Assembly: GCF_002252675.1 (NCBI RefSeq)
Contig: NZ_NQKY01000007.1
Location: forward strand, 62,001-126,000
DNA from: Synechococcus sp. BO 8801
GTDB taxonomy: Bacteria; Cyanobacteriota; Cyanobacteriia; PCC-6307; Cyanobiaceae
Reading direction: 5' to 3'
Length of the DNA stretch: 64,000 nucleotides
The first letter of the stretch is position 1. Each line of letters starts with the position of its first letter. The position numbers and the translations under genes were made by a program. Shown here piece after piece: positions 1 to 8,030 of the stretch. The notes under the pieces are model-generated. The model was given only the letters and a program-made list of their open reading frames with translations. It was not told the DNA's origin and made no database searches.

Positions 1-258
1 GCACTGGAAATCCGGGAAGAACACGATGTATCCCTCAGCCGCCAGGGCCAGCAGGTGGCTCTCGTAGAACGAGGGCATGCACAGGGCGAAGCCGTGCAGG
101 TAGAGCACCGCCCGCAGGGGCTGCTCCGCTCTTGCGGCGGCATCCGGCACATACACCCGCAGGTAGTTGCCCTGCTCGTGGCAGCCCCGTTGCCAGATGG
201 TGCAGGCGTGCCCTTCCACGTGGACGCAGCGCCAGTCGGTCGTGGTGGGCTCGCTCAT
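1..258 (-). CDS. Alpha/beta hydrolase fold protein, N-terminal part (cut by window edge)
   Basis: The reading frame begins at an ATG (complement of 256-258) and stays open to base 1, so only the first 86 residues are present. Around residue 50 a hydrophobic strand leads into LYLHGF, then a helix and a second strand ending EGYIVFFPDF. This is the oxyanion-hole strand-turn of alpha/beta hydrolases such as lipases, esterases and dienelactone hydrolases. The nucleophile elbow and the rest of the triad lie outside the window, so substrate and family cannot be given. It lies 55 bp downstream of the sigma factor on the same strand and could be its last operon member. Confidence 0.6.
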   Translation of the reverse strand, partial: MSEPTTTDWRCVHVEGHACTIWQRGCHEQGNYLRVYVPDAAARAEQPLRAVLYLHGFALCMPSFYESHLLALAAEGYIVFFPDFQC

Positions 259-313
259 CGGATCAGGCGCAGCGGCGACGCACTGGCCGCGATCGGCCCG
301 GGGGACCGGCGCG

Positions 314-1591
314 TCAGGGACGCCCAGCATGACGACCCTGGCCGGGATCGTCAGGGAACGGCGCCGGGAAGCCCGCCCTGGCCCGCTGGCCCAGGAACGC
401 CCGCACCGCCGGATCGTCCGCCAGGGCGATGGCGCGCCGGTAGGCCAGCTGGGCCTGGCTGGCCTGGCCGGTGCACTGCAGCAGGTGGGCCCGCAGCGCC
501 CACCAGGGCTGGTGCTCCTTCAGGGCCGGCTCGGCGGCCGCCAGAGCCTCCAGTTCGGCCAGGGCCATGGTGGGGCCCGCCAGCTCCGCCAGCACGGCGA
601 TCCGGCTCACCCGGGCCCCCGCACTCGGGGCCAGGGCCAGCAGGGCGTCGTAGAGCCCCAGCAGGGCCGGCCAGTCGACCCTGCCGCTGACGGCGCGGTG
701 GGCATGGAGCGACTGGATCGCCGCCTCCAGCTGGAAGCGCCCGGGCCGGCCCGCCCGGGAGGCCTGGGTCAGGACCGCCTCGGCTTCGGCGATCAGGCCG
801 GCGTCCCACAGGGCAGGCTCCTGCTCCAGCAGCGGCACGTAGCTGCCGTCGGCGGCCCGGCGGGCCCCGTGGCGCGCCTCGCCGTGCAGCAGCAGGGCCA
901 GCAGGCCGCGGGCCTCCGGCTCCTCGGGCAGCAGGGCGGCGCACAGCCGCGCCAGCAGCAGCGCCTCCTGGGTCAGCCCCCGGTCGCGGCCGTCGTCGCC
1001 CTGACCATCCCAGCCGGTGGTGTAGGCCGCGTAGATCGCCTGCAGCACCGCCGCCGAGCGGACGGGCAGGGCCTCGGCACCCGGCAGCACGAACGGAATG
1101 CGGGCCTCACGGATCTTGGCCTTGGCCCGCACCAGCCGCTGGCCCATGGTGGCCGGCGCCACCAGGAAGGCTGCGGCGATCCGGGAGGCGTTGAGCCCCA
1201 GGACGGTCTGGAGCATCAGCGGCGCCTGGATCCCCGGATCGATCGCCGGGTGGGCGCAGAGGAACAGCAGCCGCAGCCGCTCGTCGGGGAACTCCATGGG
1301 CGGTTCAGGGGTGTCGGGATCCGTGGCGACGGCGTCCAGCTCCGGCAGCAGCATCTCCAGGGTCCGGTCGCGGCGGGCCCGGTCGATCAGACGCCGGCGG
1401 GCCACCACCAGCAGCCAGGCTTCGGGGGCCCGGGGCACACCCTCGACGGGCCAGCGCCGCAGGGCGGCGAGGAAGGCATCGCCGAGGGCATCCTCCGCCG
1501 CCGCCACATCGCCGCAGCGGGCGGTGAGCCAGGCCACCAGCTTGCCGAAGGACTGCCGTGCCGCCAGCTCCGCCGCCCGCCGCCCCTCCAT
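314..1591 (-). CDS. ECF-type RNA polymerase sigma factor with large C-terminal helical domain (ECF42-like)
   Basis: 425 residues, about twice the length of an ordinary ECF sigma factor. The first 180 residues carry region 2 (the helix around ALGDAFLAALRRWP and the APEAWLLVVARRRLIDRARR stretch) and region 4 (around LNASRIAAAFLVAPATMGQRLVRAKAKIR). The remaining 240 residues are Ala/Leu-rich helices with a TPR-like look (DUF6596). This architecture, directly downstream of a YCII/DGPF protein, matches the ECF42 group, whose long C-terminal extension is thought to replace a separate anti-sigma factor (family knowledge). The start is the ATG one base past the stop of the YCII gene, so translation is probably coupled. 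Target promoters are unknown. Confidence 0.85.
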   Translation of the reverse strand: MEGRRAAELAARQSFGKLVAWLTARCGDVAAAEDALGDAFLAALRRWPVEGVPRAPEAWLLVVARRRLIDRARRDRTLEMLLPELDAVATDPDTPEPPMEFPDERLRLLFLCAHPAIDPGIQAPLMLQTVLGLNASRIAAAFLVAPATMGQRLVRAKAKIREARIPFVLPGAEALPVRSAAVLQAIYAAYTTGWDGQGDDGRDRGLTQEALLLARLCAALLPEEPEARGLLALLLHGEARHGARRAADGSYVPLLEQEPALWDAGLIAEAEAVLTQASRAGRPGRFQLEAAIQSLHAHRAVSGRVDWPALLGLYDALLALAPSAGARVSRIAVLAELAGPTMALAELEALAAAEPALKEHQPWWALRAHLLQCTGQASQAQLAYRRAIALADDPAVRAFLGQRARAGFPAPFPDDPGQGRHAGRP

Positions 1592-1592
1592 C

Positions 1593-1934
1593 TCAGGAGG
1601 CGGCCATGGCGAGCACCGGCCGCACCTCCACGGCGCAGCGCTCCGCCGCCGGGCAGCGGGCGGCCCAGATGAGGGCGGCGTCGAGGTCGGGCACGTCGAT
1701 CAGGAAGAAGCCGCCCAGCTGCTCCTTGCTGTCGGGGAAGGGCCCGTCCTGCACCTGCCGCTCGCCGTGGCGCAGGCGCACGGTGGTGGCGGTGTGGGGA
1801 GACTGCAGGGCCTCGCCGCCGGCCATGTGGCCGGCCTCGGCCAGGGCCTGGGAGTAGGCGGCGTAGGCCGGCATCAGGCCAGGACGGTCAGCGAAGTCCT
1901 GCTCGCTTTCGAAGATCAGAACGGCGTACTGCAT
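1593..1934 (-). CDS. YCII/DGPF-domain protein paired with the sigma factor
   Basis: 113 residues from the ATG at 1934, which gives the typical family start MQYAVLIFESE. Longer in-frame starts would add a Pro/Arg-rich segment without family resemblance. The motif DGPF (residues 59-62, in QVQDGPFPDSKEQLGGFF) names the DGPF subgroup of YCII proteins, small ferredoxin-like-fold proteins. Genes of this subgroup are habitually encoded beside ECF42 sigma factors, as here. The biochemical role is unknown; a sensor or enzyme feeding the sigma factor is inference. It shares a 122-bp divergent promoter region with the glutaredoxin gene. Confidence 0.85.
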   Translation of the reverse strand: MQYAVLIFESEQDFADRPGLMPAYAAYSQALAEAGHMAGGEALQSPHTATTVRLRHGERQVQDGPFPDSKEQLGGFFLIDVPDLDAALIWAARCPAAERCAVEVRPVLAMAAS

Positions 1935-2056
1935 GGGGGGCACTCGAAAGGTTGGTGGGGGACACACTCCCGAAGGGCGTGCGTCATCTCCATGACGGAC
2001 GGCAGGCCGCCATTTCGACAGAATCAACCCGTTCCGCCCAACCCCGTGTGCCCTCC

Positions 2057-2323
2057 ATGCCCAAGGTCGAGATCTACACCTGGCGCTTCTGCCCCTTCTG
2101 CATCCGGGCCAAGCAGCTGCTGGACCGCAAGGGTGTGGCCTACGAGGAATACGTGATCGACGGCGACGAGGACGCCCGCGACGCGATGGTGGCCCGGGGC
2201 AGCGACGGCCGGCGCTCGGTGCCCCAGGTCTTCATTGATGGGGCCCATGTGGGCGGCTGCGACGACCTCTACGCCCTCGAGCGCCAGGGCCGCCTGGATG
2301 CCCTGCTGGCCGTCGCCAGCTAG
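2057..2323 (+). CDS. grxC: Glutaredoxin (dithiol, GrxC type)
   Basis: 88 residues, the normal size of a cytosolic class I glutaredoxin. The start is the ATG giving MPKVEIYTWR; upstream in-frame codons code an Arg/Ser-rich segment that is not conserved. The redox motif is Cys12-Pro-Phe-Cys15, followed by the cis-proline segment RSVPQVFIDG and the GG-C-D motif (HVGGCDDL) that binds glutathione. It reduces protein disulfides and mixed glutathione disulfides using glutathione. The stop codon TAG overlaps the stop of the convergent VOC gene. Confidence 0.93.
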   Translation: MPKVEIYTWRFCPFCIRAKQLLDRKGVAYEEYVIDGDEDARDAMVARGSDGRRSVPQVFIDGAHVGGCDDLYALERQGRLDALLAVAS

Positions 2324-2769
2324 GGGGCGGCGCCGCCCTTCCATTCCGCCAGCTCCACGGTGATGCCCTCCGGCCCCCGGAGGAACACCAGCTTGCGGTG
2401 GTGGAACTCCATCACCGCGTTGCGGAGCTCCACACCCCCGGCCTGCAGCCGGGCCACGGTGGCCTCCAGGTCGTCGACGGCAAAGCAGATGTGGTTGAAC
2501 CCCACCCGGGCCAGGTTGTCCATGGCCGGCTCGAGGAGGGGCTCCGGGTGGCGGTAGTGCAGCAACTGCACCTCCAGCCGCGGCGTGGCGCCGGCCAGCA
2601 CGAGCGTCACGTGGTCGGCCTCGATGCCCTCCACCCCCATGTAGTCGGAAAACTGGGGCCCGCTGATCAGCACGGCCTTGTCCTCGACGAAGCCCAGCAG
2701 GCCGAAGAAGTGCCGGGCCGCCGCCAGGTCCCGAACGACGACGGTGACGTGGTCGAAATGCCGGATCAT
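2320..2769 (-). CDS. VOC (glyoxalase/bleomycin-resistance fold) family protein
   Basis: 149 residues with two beta-alpha-beta-beta-beta modules. The N-terminal module begins MIRHFDHVTVVVRDLAAARHF and the second contains GFNHICFAVDDLEATVARL, ending in FLRGPEGITVELAEW. Candidate metal ligands are His7, a mid-chain Glu/Gln, His93 and the C-terminal Glu. The pattern fits methylmalonyl-CoA epimerase or glyoxalase-like enzymes, but the exact reaction cannot be assigned. The gene converges on grxC, the two stop codons sharing bases, and diverges from the molybdopterin oxidoreductase across 123 bp. Confidence 0.8.
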   Translation of the reverse strand: MIRHFDHVTVVVRDLAAARHFFGLLGFVEDKAVLISGPQFSDYMGVEGIEADHVTLVLAGATPRLEVQLLHYRHPEPLLEPAMDNLARVGFNHICFAVDDLEATVARLQAGGVELRNAVMEFHHRKLVFLRGPEGITVELAEWKGGAAP

Positions 2770-2892
2770 GGGCGCCGCCTCGCTCCAACCCTGGCCCGAT
2801 TCTCGCCGGGCCCGGCGCCATCCGGAGGTAGCCCCAGGCCCCCCACCCGGGGCTCCCAGCGGCCAGAGTGAGGGGCAACTCCGGCCGGCCCG

Positions 2893-5175
2893 ATGAGCGA
2901 CAACGCCAGCCCCGCCGATGCCGCCACGCCCGGCCAGGGCGGCGGCTGGCCCCTGATCGACGGCTGGGCCAAGGCCACCCTCTCGCCGCGGGGGCCGAAG
3001 CTCTGGCAGACCCTCAACCACAAGAGCGCCTGCCTCTCCTGCGCCTGGGGCACCGGCGGCCAGCACGGCGGCTTCGTCGACGAGCTGGGGGAGCCGCTGC
3101 AGCGCTGCCTCAAGAGCGTCGAGGCGATCATGGCCGAGCTGCAGCCGGCGGTGAGCGAGGGGGTGTTCGGCACCCGCAGCCTGGCGGACCTCCAGCGGCT
3201 CTCCTCGATGGAGGCCGACCGCCTCGGCCGCCTCAGCCACCCCCTGCTGCTGCGCGAGGGCGGCAGCCACTACGAGCGCATCGGCTGGGACGACGTGTTC
3301 GCCATCGCCGAGGCCGCCTTCCGGCGCCCGCCGGAGCGGGTGGCCTCCTACAGCTCGGGGCGCTCCTCCAACGAGGCCGCCTACCTGCTGCAGCTGCTGC
3401 TGCGGGCCATGGGCTCCAACAACCTGGCCGACTGCTCCGACCTCTGCCACGCCCCCTCCACCGTGGGGCTCAATGCCGTCTTCGGCTCGGGCACCTCGAT
3501 GGTGAGCCTGGAGAGCCTGCAGCAGGCGGATTGTGTGGTGCTGGTGGGCTCCAACGCCCCGGCCAACCACCCGCGGCTGATGAATGAGCTGATCAAGCTG
3601 CGCCAGCGGGGCGGCACGGTGATCGTCATCAACCCGGTGATCGAGGTGGGGCTGCTGAAGTTCGGCTCCCCCGCCTTCCCGATCCGCTCGATGCTGGCGG
3701 GCTCGGAGATCGCCTCCCTGTTCCTCCAGCCCGTGCCGGGCAGCGACACGGCCGTGTTCCTGGGGCTGCAGAAGGCCTTGCTGGAGGCCGGCGCCGTGAA
3801 GCGCGATTTCCTGGCCGCCCATGCCGAGGGCTGGGAGGCGCTGCTGGCGCAGCTGGAGAGCACCTCCTGGGAAGCGATCACCGCCAGCTGCGGTCTGAGC
3901 CGCCAGGAGCTGGAGCACGCCGCCGCCGTGATCGCCGCAGCCCGGGGCGTGGTGTTCGCCTGGGCGATGGGGATCACCCACCACGCCAACGGCATCGACA
4001 ACGTGCAGGCGATCGCCAACACCGCCCTGCTCAGCGGCAACGTGGGCCGGCCCGGCGCCGGCACCATGCCGATCCGGGGCCACTCCAACGTGCAGGGCTT
4101 CGGCTCGATGGGGGTCACCGTCAAGCTGCGGGCGGAGATGCAGCAGGCCCTCGAGCAGCTGCTGGGCCGGCCCCTGAGCCGGGTGCCCGGCTACGACACC
4201 CGCGCCCTGATCGAGGCCGCCGATGCCGGCCGGGTCGACAGCCTGCTGTGCCTGGGGGGCAACCTCTGGGGCGCCAACCCCGACAGCGGCGAGGCGAAGC
4301 GGGCCCTGGGCCGCATCGACACGATCCTGTATCTGGCCACCAAGCCCAACCAGGGCCATTTCCACGGCCTGGCCGCCCGCCAGACCCTGGTGCTGCCGGT
4401 GTTCAACCGCTTCGAGACGCCGCACCGCACCACCACCGAATCGGGCAACAACTACGTGCGCCTCAACGAGCCGGGCACCACCCACCTGCGCGGCGCCGAC
4501 CTGATCAGCGAGGTGGCGTTCCTGGCCGAACTGGCCCGGCGCCGCATGGGCAGCGATCCGATCGACTGGGGGCGGCTGCAGGATCCGTCCTACGTGCGGG
4601 AACTGATCGGCCGCACCGTGCCCGGCTACGGCCCGATCGCCCGCATCGATGCCACCCGGCAGGAGTTCAGCGTCGAGGGGCGCCTGTTCGACTCCCCCCA
4701 CTTCCCCACCCCCAGCGGCCGGGCCCGGGTGGCGCCCACCCCCCTGCCCGAACTCACGCTGCCTGGGGCGGAGCACTTCGGCGGCCTCGGGCCCGGGGAA
4801 ACCGGCCTGGTGCTGGCCCTGATCACGGCCCGCAGCTACGGCCAGCACAACACCGTCGTCTACAAGGCCGGCGACAGCTACCGGGGCATGCCCCATCGCC
4901 ACACGATCCTGATGAACCGGGCCGACCTGCACCGCTGCGGCCTGGCGGCCCACCAGCGGGTAACGGTGCAGGGCGAGGCGGGCGCCCTGGAGGGGGTGGA
5001 GATCATCCCCGGCGAGATCCGGGAGGGCGCCGCGCTGATGTTCTATCCAGAAGTGAACGTGATCATGAAGGCCGTCATCGACCCCCGCTGCGGCACCCCG
5101 GCCTTCAAGCGGGTGCCGGTGCTGGTGCGGGGGGCGGTGGCTGCAGCGTCCGGAGCCGCTCAGCCCCCCAGGTAG
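2893..5175 (+). CDS. FdhF/YdeP-family molybdopterin oxidoreductase
   Basis: 760 residues, the usual size of FdhF/YdeP enzymes. Near the N-terminus Cys47-x2-Cys50 (ACLSCAWG) and Cys72 replace the classical four-Cys [4Fe-4S] motif of formate dehydrogenase. The central domain has the molybdenum-ligand segment DLCHAPST, with Cys185 where E. coli FdhF has selenocysteine. A GHSNVQGFGSMG segment and the C-terminal molybdopterin dinucleotide-binding domain (TARSYGQHNT, SYRGMPHRH) complete the fold. It probably carries bis-MGD in the cytoplasm. Family members act as formate dehydrogenase-like or acid-resistance oxidoreductases, and the substrate here is unknown. It is not NarB. Its 3' end overlaps convergent moaA by 16 bp, placing it beside cofactor genes. 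Confidence 0.88.
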   Translation: MSDNASPADAATPGQGGGWPLIDGWAKATLSPRGPKLWQTLNHKSACLSCAWGTGGQHGGFVDELGEPLQRCLKSVEAIMAELQPAVSEGVFGTRSLADLQRLSSMEADRLGRLSHPLLLREGGSHYERIGWDDVFAIAEAAFRRPPERVASYSSGRSSNEAAYLLQLLLRAMGSNNLADCSDLCHAPSTVGLNAVFGSGTSMVSLESLQQADCVVLVGSNAPANHPRLMNELIKLRQRGGTVIVINPVIEVGLLKFGSPAFPIRSMLAGSEIASLFLQPVPGSDTAVFLGLQKALLEAGAVKRDFLAAHAEGWEALLAQLESTSWEAITASCGLSRQELEHAAAVIAAARGVVFAWAMGITHHANGIDNVQAIANTALLSGNVGRPGAGTMPIRGHSNVQGFGSMGVTVKLRAEMQQALEQLLGRPLSRVPGYDTRALIEAADAGRVDSLLCLGGNLWGANPDSGEAKRALGRIDTILYLATKPNQGHFHGLAARQTLVLPVFNRFETPHRTTTESGNNYVRLNEPGTTHLRGADLISEVAFLAELARRRMGSDPIDWGRLQDPSYVRELIGRTVPGYGPIARIDATRQEFSVEGRLFDSPHFPTPSGRARVAPTPLPELTLPGAEHFGGLGPGETGLVLALITARSYGQHNTVVYKAGDSYRGMPHRHTILMNRADLHRCGLAAHQRVTVQGEAGALEGVEIIPGEIREGAALMFYPEVNVIMKAVIDPRCGTPAFKRVPVLVRGAVAAASGAAQPPR

Positions 5176-6236
5176 GCCATCTCCGCCGGCGCCGGCCGTC
5201 GATCGGCCGCCTCCTGCCGCTCCTCGCTCCAACGATCGCGGCGGGCGCGCCAAAGCCCCTCCAGCGCCTGCCGCAGCCGGCCCGGCTCTGGCTGGGGCCG
5301 CAGCCAGGGCTTGAGGTCGGTGCCGTCGGCGGCGAACAGGCAGCTGTAGGCCACCCCGTCGGCGGTGATCCGCAGCCGGTTGCAGTCGCCGCAGAAGGGC
5401 GCCGTGATCGAGGCCACCACCGCCAGGTGGGCGCCGCCATCGGCTCCGGCAGCGTCAGCGGCGCGGTCGCGGTAGCGCCAGCGGCCTGCTGTGCCGTGGG
5501 GCGCCCGACCCACCGGCTCCAGCGGCCAGGCCGCCCCGATGCGGGCCACCATCTCGGCCGCCGGCAGCACCTGCTCCGGCTCCCAGCCGTTGCGGTTGCC
5601 CACATCCATGAACTCGATCAGGCGCAGCTCCAGCCCCTGCTCCCGGGCCAGGGCCGCCAGGGGCAGCAGCTGGTCGGCGTTGCCGGAGCGGGTGATCACC
5701 GCATTCAGCTTCAAGGCGCCGCGGGCCGGATCGAAGCCGGCCTCCCGCGCGTGCCGGATCGCCGCGAGCACCCTCTGGAGCACGGCGTCGCCGGCGGCCG
5801 GGCTCCCCAGGCCGGCCATGCGCGCCACGCTGGCCCCGTCGGTGCCATCGAGGCTGAGGGTGATCCGGTCGAGCCCCGCCGCCTTCAGCTGCCGGGCCCG
5901 CTCGGCGCCCAGCAGCACCCCGTTGCTGGTGAGGGCGATCTCCCGCAGGGCGCCGCGGGGATCGCCGGGGTCCCGCCGCCGCAGCGGCTGCAGGGCGGCG
6001 ATCAGCTCCTCCAGGCGCCGGTGCAGCAGGGGCTCGCCGCCGGTGAGGCGCAGGGTGTGCACCCCCAGGCCCACGGTCGCCTCCACCAGGGCCACCCGTT
6101 CCGCCAGGGTCAGCAGGTCGGGCGGATCCTCGAGATCCGGGCAGCAGTAGGGACAGGCCAGGTTGCAGCGGGCCGTCAGCGACAGCCGCAGCACCCCCAG
6201 GGGCCGGCCATGCAGATCCAGGGGACGCTCCGCCAT
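5160..6236 (-). CDS. moaA: GTP 3',8-cyclase MoaA (molybdenum cofactor step 1)
   Basis: 358 residues from the ATG at 6236, 10 bp after the mobA stop. Upstream residues in this frame read through mobA and are not conserved. The radical-SAM motif is Cys24-x3-Cys28-x2-Cys31 (RCNLACPYC). The second cluster lies in FCGDCNRLR with a further Cys in AYSCLF. The protein ends in the Gly-Gly tail (AYLGG) that MoaA inserts into its own active site. The enzyme rearranges GTP to (8S)-3',8-cyclo-7,8-dihydroguanosine 5'-triphosphate, later converted to cPMP. It is the last gene of narM-mobA-moaA. Confidence 0.95.
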   Translation of the reverse strand: MAERPLDLHGRPLGVLRLSLTARCNLACPYCCPDLEDPPDLLTLAERVALVEATVGLGVHTLRLTGGEPLLHRRLEELIAALQPLRRRDPGDPRGALREIALTSNGVLLGAERARQLKAAGLDRITLSLDGTDGASVARMAGLGSPAAGDAVLQRVLAAIRHAREAGFDPARGALKLNAVITRSGNADQLLPLAALAREQGLELRLIEFMDVGNRNGWEPEQVLPAAEMVARIGAAWPLEPVGRAPHGTAGRWRYRDRAADAAGADGGAHLAVVASITAPFCGDCNRLRITADGVAYSCLFAADGTDLKPWLRPQPEPGRLRQALEGLWRARRDRWSEERQEAADRRPAPAEMAYLGG

Positions 6237-6246
6237 GGCAGGAAAG

Positions 6247-6855
6247 CTAGGGCCACAGGCCGGTGGCGTCGTCGGGGGTGTTGGCATTGCGCAGGCCCGC
6301 GGCCGGCAGGGCCACCGGCACCACCACCTCCCCCGCCAGCCAGTCCTGCAGCCGCCGGCCCCCCGCCGCCGTGAAGGCACCCAGCCGCTCCCGCCGCCCG
6401 GGATGGGCCGGATAGACCCCCAGCAGCGGCTGCAGCCGCCGGCCGTCGTGGGCCAGGTGGATGGCGGCGGCACCGGGGGCGGCCTGGACGGCGGCGGCCG
6501 CCAGCAGGGCCTCGAGGGTGGCGGCCTCCAGCCAAGGCATGTCCACCGGGCAGAGCAGCAGGCCCTGGCCGGGGTGGCGCGCCATCAGCCGCTCCAGGGC
6601 CAGCAGCGGCCCCTCCCGGGGTGGCGGCTCCTCCAGGACCGTGATCGGCTGGCCTTGCCCGTCCCGCAGGGGCAGCGCCAGATCATGGTGGGCCCGGTGG
6701 TGGCTGAGCAGGGTGATCGGCAGCGGCAGCGCCGCCAGCCGAGCCAGGCTGAACTCCAGCCAGGTGCCCCCGGCGGGGTGGGGCAGCAGGGCCTTGTCCG
6801 TGCCCATGCGGCGGCTGGCGCCGCCGCTGAGCAGGCAGGCCCGCAGGCCGCTCAT
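6247..6855 (-). CDS. mobA: Molybdenum cofactor guanylyltransferase MobA
   Basis: 202 residues. The nucleotide-binding signature LSGGASRRMGTDKALL (residues 9-24) is followed by the metal-binding CPVDMPWL segment, the hallmark of MobA-type nucleotidyltransferases. It attaches GMP to Mo-molybdopterin, a step leading to the bis-MGD used by NarB and FdhF-type enzymes. The ATG overlaps the stop of narM (ATGA), so the two are translationally coupled, and moaA follows after 10 bp. The product is somewhat Ala/Pro-rich, as is common at this GC content. Confidence 0.92.
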   Translation of the reverse strand: MSGLRACLLSGGASRRMGTDKALLPHPAGGTWLEFSLARLAALPLPITLLSHHRAHHDLALPLRDGQGQPITVLEEPPPREGPLLALERLMARHPGQGLLLCPVDMPWLEAATLEALLAAAAVQAAPGAAAIHLAHDGRRLQPLLGVYPAHPGRRERLGAFTAAGGRRLQDWLAGEVVVPVALPAAGLRNANTPDDATGLWP

Positions 6856-7313
6856 GCCAGCAGGGCGAATTCCGCCAGGGCCAGCGGCAGGTTGCGGTGC
6901 TCATGGCCCGGATGGCTGAGCTTCACCAGGGCGAAGCGCTGCAGCTCATCGAGCTGCCCCCAGGCGTGGGGGGGCAGGGTCAGGCCCAGCTGGCGACAGG
7001 AGGCAAGCAACACCTCCGGGGGCTCGTCGCCCTGCTGCCACGGGGCGCCGCAAGCAGGCTCCAGCCGCCCGGCGGCGCCGGCGGCCATGGTGGCCGTGCG
7101 CTGGACGAGCCAGAGATCCAGCGCCGCCAAGGCCTCGGGATCGTCGGGCCAGTCCAGCAGCCGCTGCCGTTCCCCCTCGTCGAGGTCACTCCAGTGCACC
7201 AGCTTCAACTTGACGCCCACCAGGTCGAGCTTGCGCCGCACCGCCATGGGGATGCAGCGCAGGTCGTCGACGAAGTCGGCCTCGAAGCCGAAACAGTGGT
7301 CGTGGCGGCCCAT
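6852..7313 (-). CDS. narM: Nitrate reductase-associated protein NarM
   Basis: 153 residues. The ATG at 7313 gives MGRHDHCFGFEADFVDDLRCIPMAVRRKLD in two adjoining conserved blocks: FxFExDFVxxLRCIP and the following VRxKLDxxGxKLKL. These define the cyanobacterial nitrate reductase-associated family. The family member NarM is required for active NarB in Synechococcus (established knowledge), probably for maturation or cofactor insertion. The first gene of a three-gene operon with mobA and moaA, it ties Moco synthesis to nitrate assimilation. NarB itself is not in this window. No convincing NtcA box was found upstream. Confidence 0.88.
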   Translation of the reverse strand: MGRHDHCFGFEADFVDDLRCIPMAVRRKLDLVGVKLKLVHWSDLDEGERQRLLDWPDDPEALAALDLWLVQRTATMAAGAAGRLEPACGAPWQQGDEPPEVLLASCRQLGLTLPPHAWGQLDELQRFALVKLSHPGHEHRNLPLALAEFALLA

Positions 7314-7463
7314 GGGTCCGGGGCGCAGGAGGCCCACCCTAGGCAGCACCACCACCGGAACTGGCCCAGGCCCCACGGCCTTTCGTAGCCGATCTCACCG
7401 TGGGACCCCACCAGGATTAGGTTCACTGAAGAGACCGCAGAGGCTTCTCACGGAGTCGCTCCC

Positions 7464-8021
7464 ATGACCGCCACCGTCCCGTCGAGAGACGAGCTGCAGG
7501 ATCACCGACCCTCCGGGGCCAGCCAGGGTCCCCGGCCCGCTCCGATGTTCGAGCTGATCCCCTACGAGAAGTTCCGCGACACGCCGTCGGTGCGGTTCTT
7601 CGACATCACCGTGCCCACCTCGAACAAGCGGGATCTGGTGGTCCATTCGGGTCCGGCGGTGAGCCCGCCCGACTGCCCGGAGACCGGCAGCTGGCAGTTC
7701 TATCTGCACCCCCACCAGGAGGACAACCTGCTCGCCATGCATGGCGGCCGCACCTTCTTCCTGGTCAATCTCGGCTGGAACTACCCGTATCACATCGTTC
7801 GCCTCGACTGCGGCGGCGACATCCTGCGCATTCCCCCCGGCACGTTCCACCGCTCCGTCTCCGATCCCGATGGCTCCCTGGTGCTCAACCAGGCCGTGCG
7901 CGAGGAGGGCGCCAGCGTGGTGCGCGAGTTCCGGGTGTACAACAGCCACCGCATCCCCCGGTTGTTCGCCGTGACCTCCAAGACCGCCCCCCTGCCCAAG
8001 CTGCACGGGGTGAGCTGGTAG
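7464..8021 (+). CDS. Cupin-like beta-barrel protein, function unknown
   Basis: 185 residues. A GGAG about 10 bases before the ATG at 7464 supports this start; a second ATG at 7545 (MFELIPYEKF) lacks an upstream site but begins the more structured part. The central region WQFYLHPHQEDNLL ... GGRTFFLVNL ... GGDILRIPPGTFHRSV is a cupin pattern: two His near residue 77, a Gly-x-Pro-x-x-x-H turn and a strand repeat. The C-terminus (VYNSHRIPRLFAV) is not recognised. Metal binding is plausible but no enzyme can be named. It converges on the GGDEF-EAL gene, with 9 bp between them. Confidence 0.72.
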   Translation: MTATVPSRDELQDHRPSGASQGPRPAPMFELIPYEKFRDTPSVRFFDITVPTSNKRDLVVHSGPAVSPPDCPETGSWQFYLHPHQEDNLLAMHGGRTFFLVNLGWNYPYHIVRLDCGGDILRIPPGTFHRSVSDPDGSLVLNQAVREEGASVVREFRVYNSHRIPRLFAVTSKTAPLPKLHGVSW

Positions 8022-8030
8022 GCCGGGTCC

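Noticed and set aside
2320-5253. 977-codon open frame antisense to the molybdoenzyme
   Set aside because: It is a GC-driven shadow; only its last 149 codons (the VOC protein) show family features.
7385-7398. NtcA site before narM
   Set aside because: GTA-N8-CAC has a mismatch in the half-site and no suitable -10 on the narM side; matches of this quality occur by chance.
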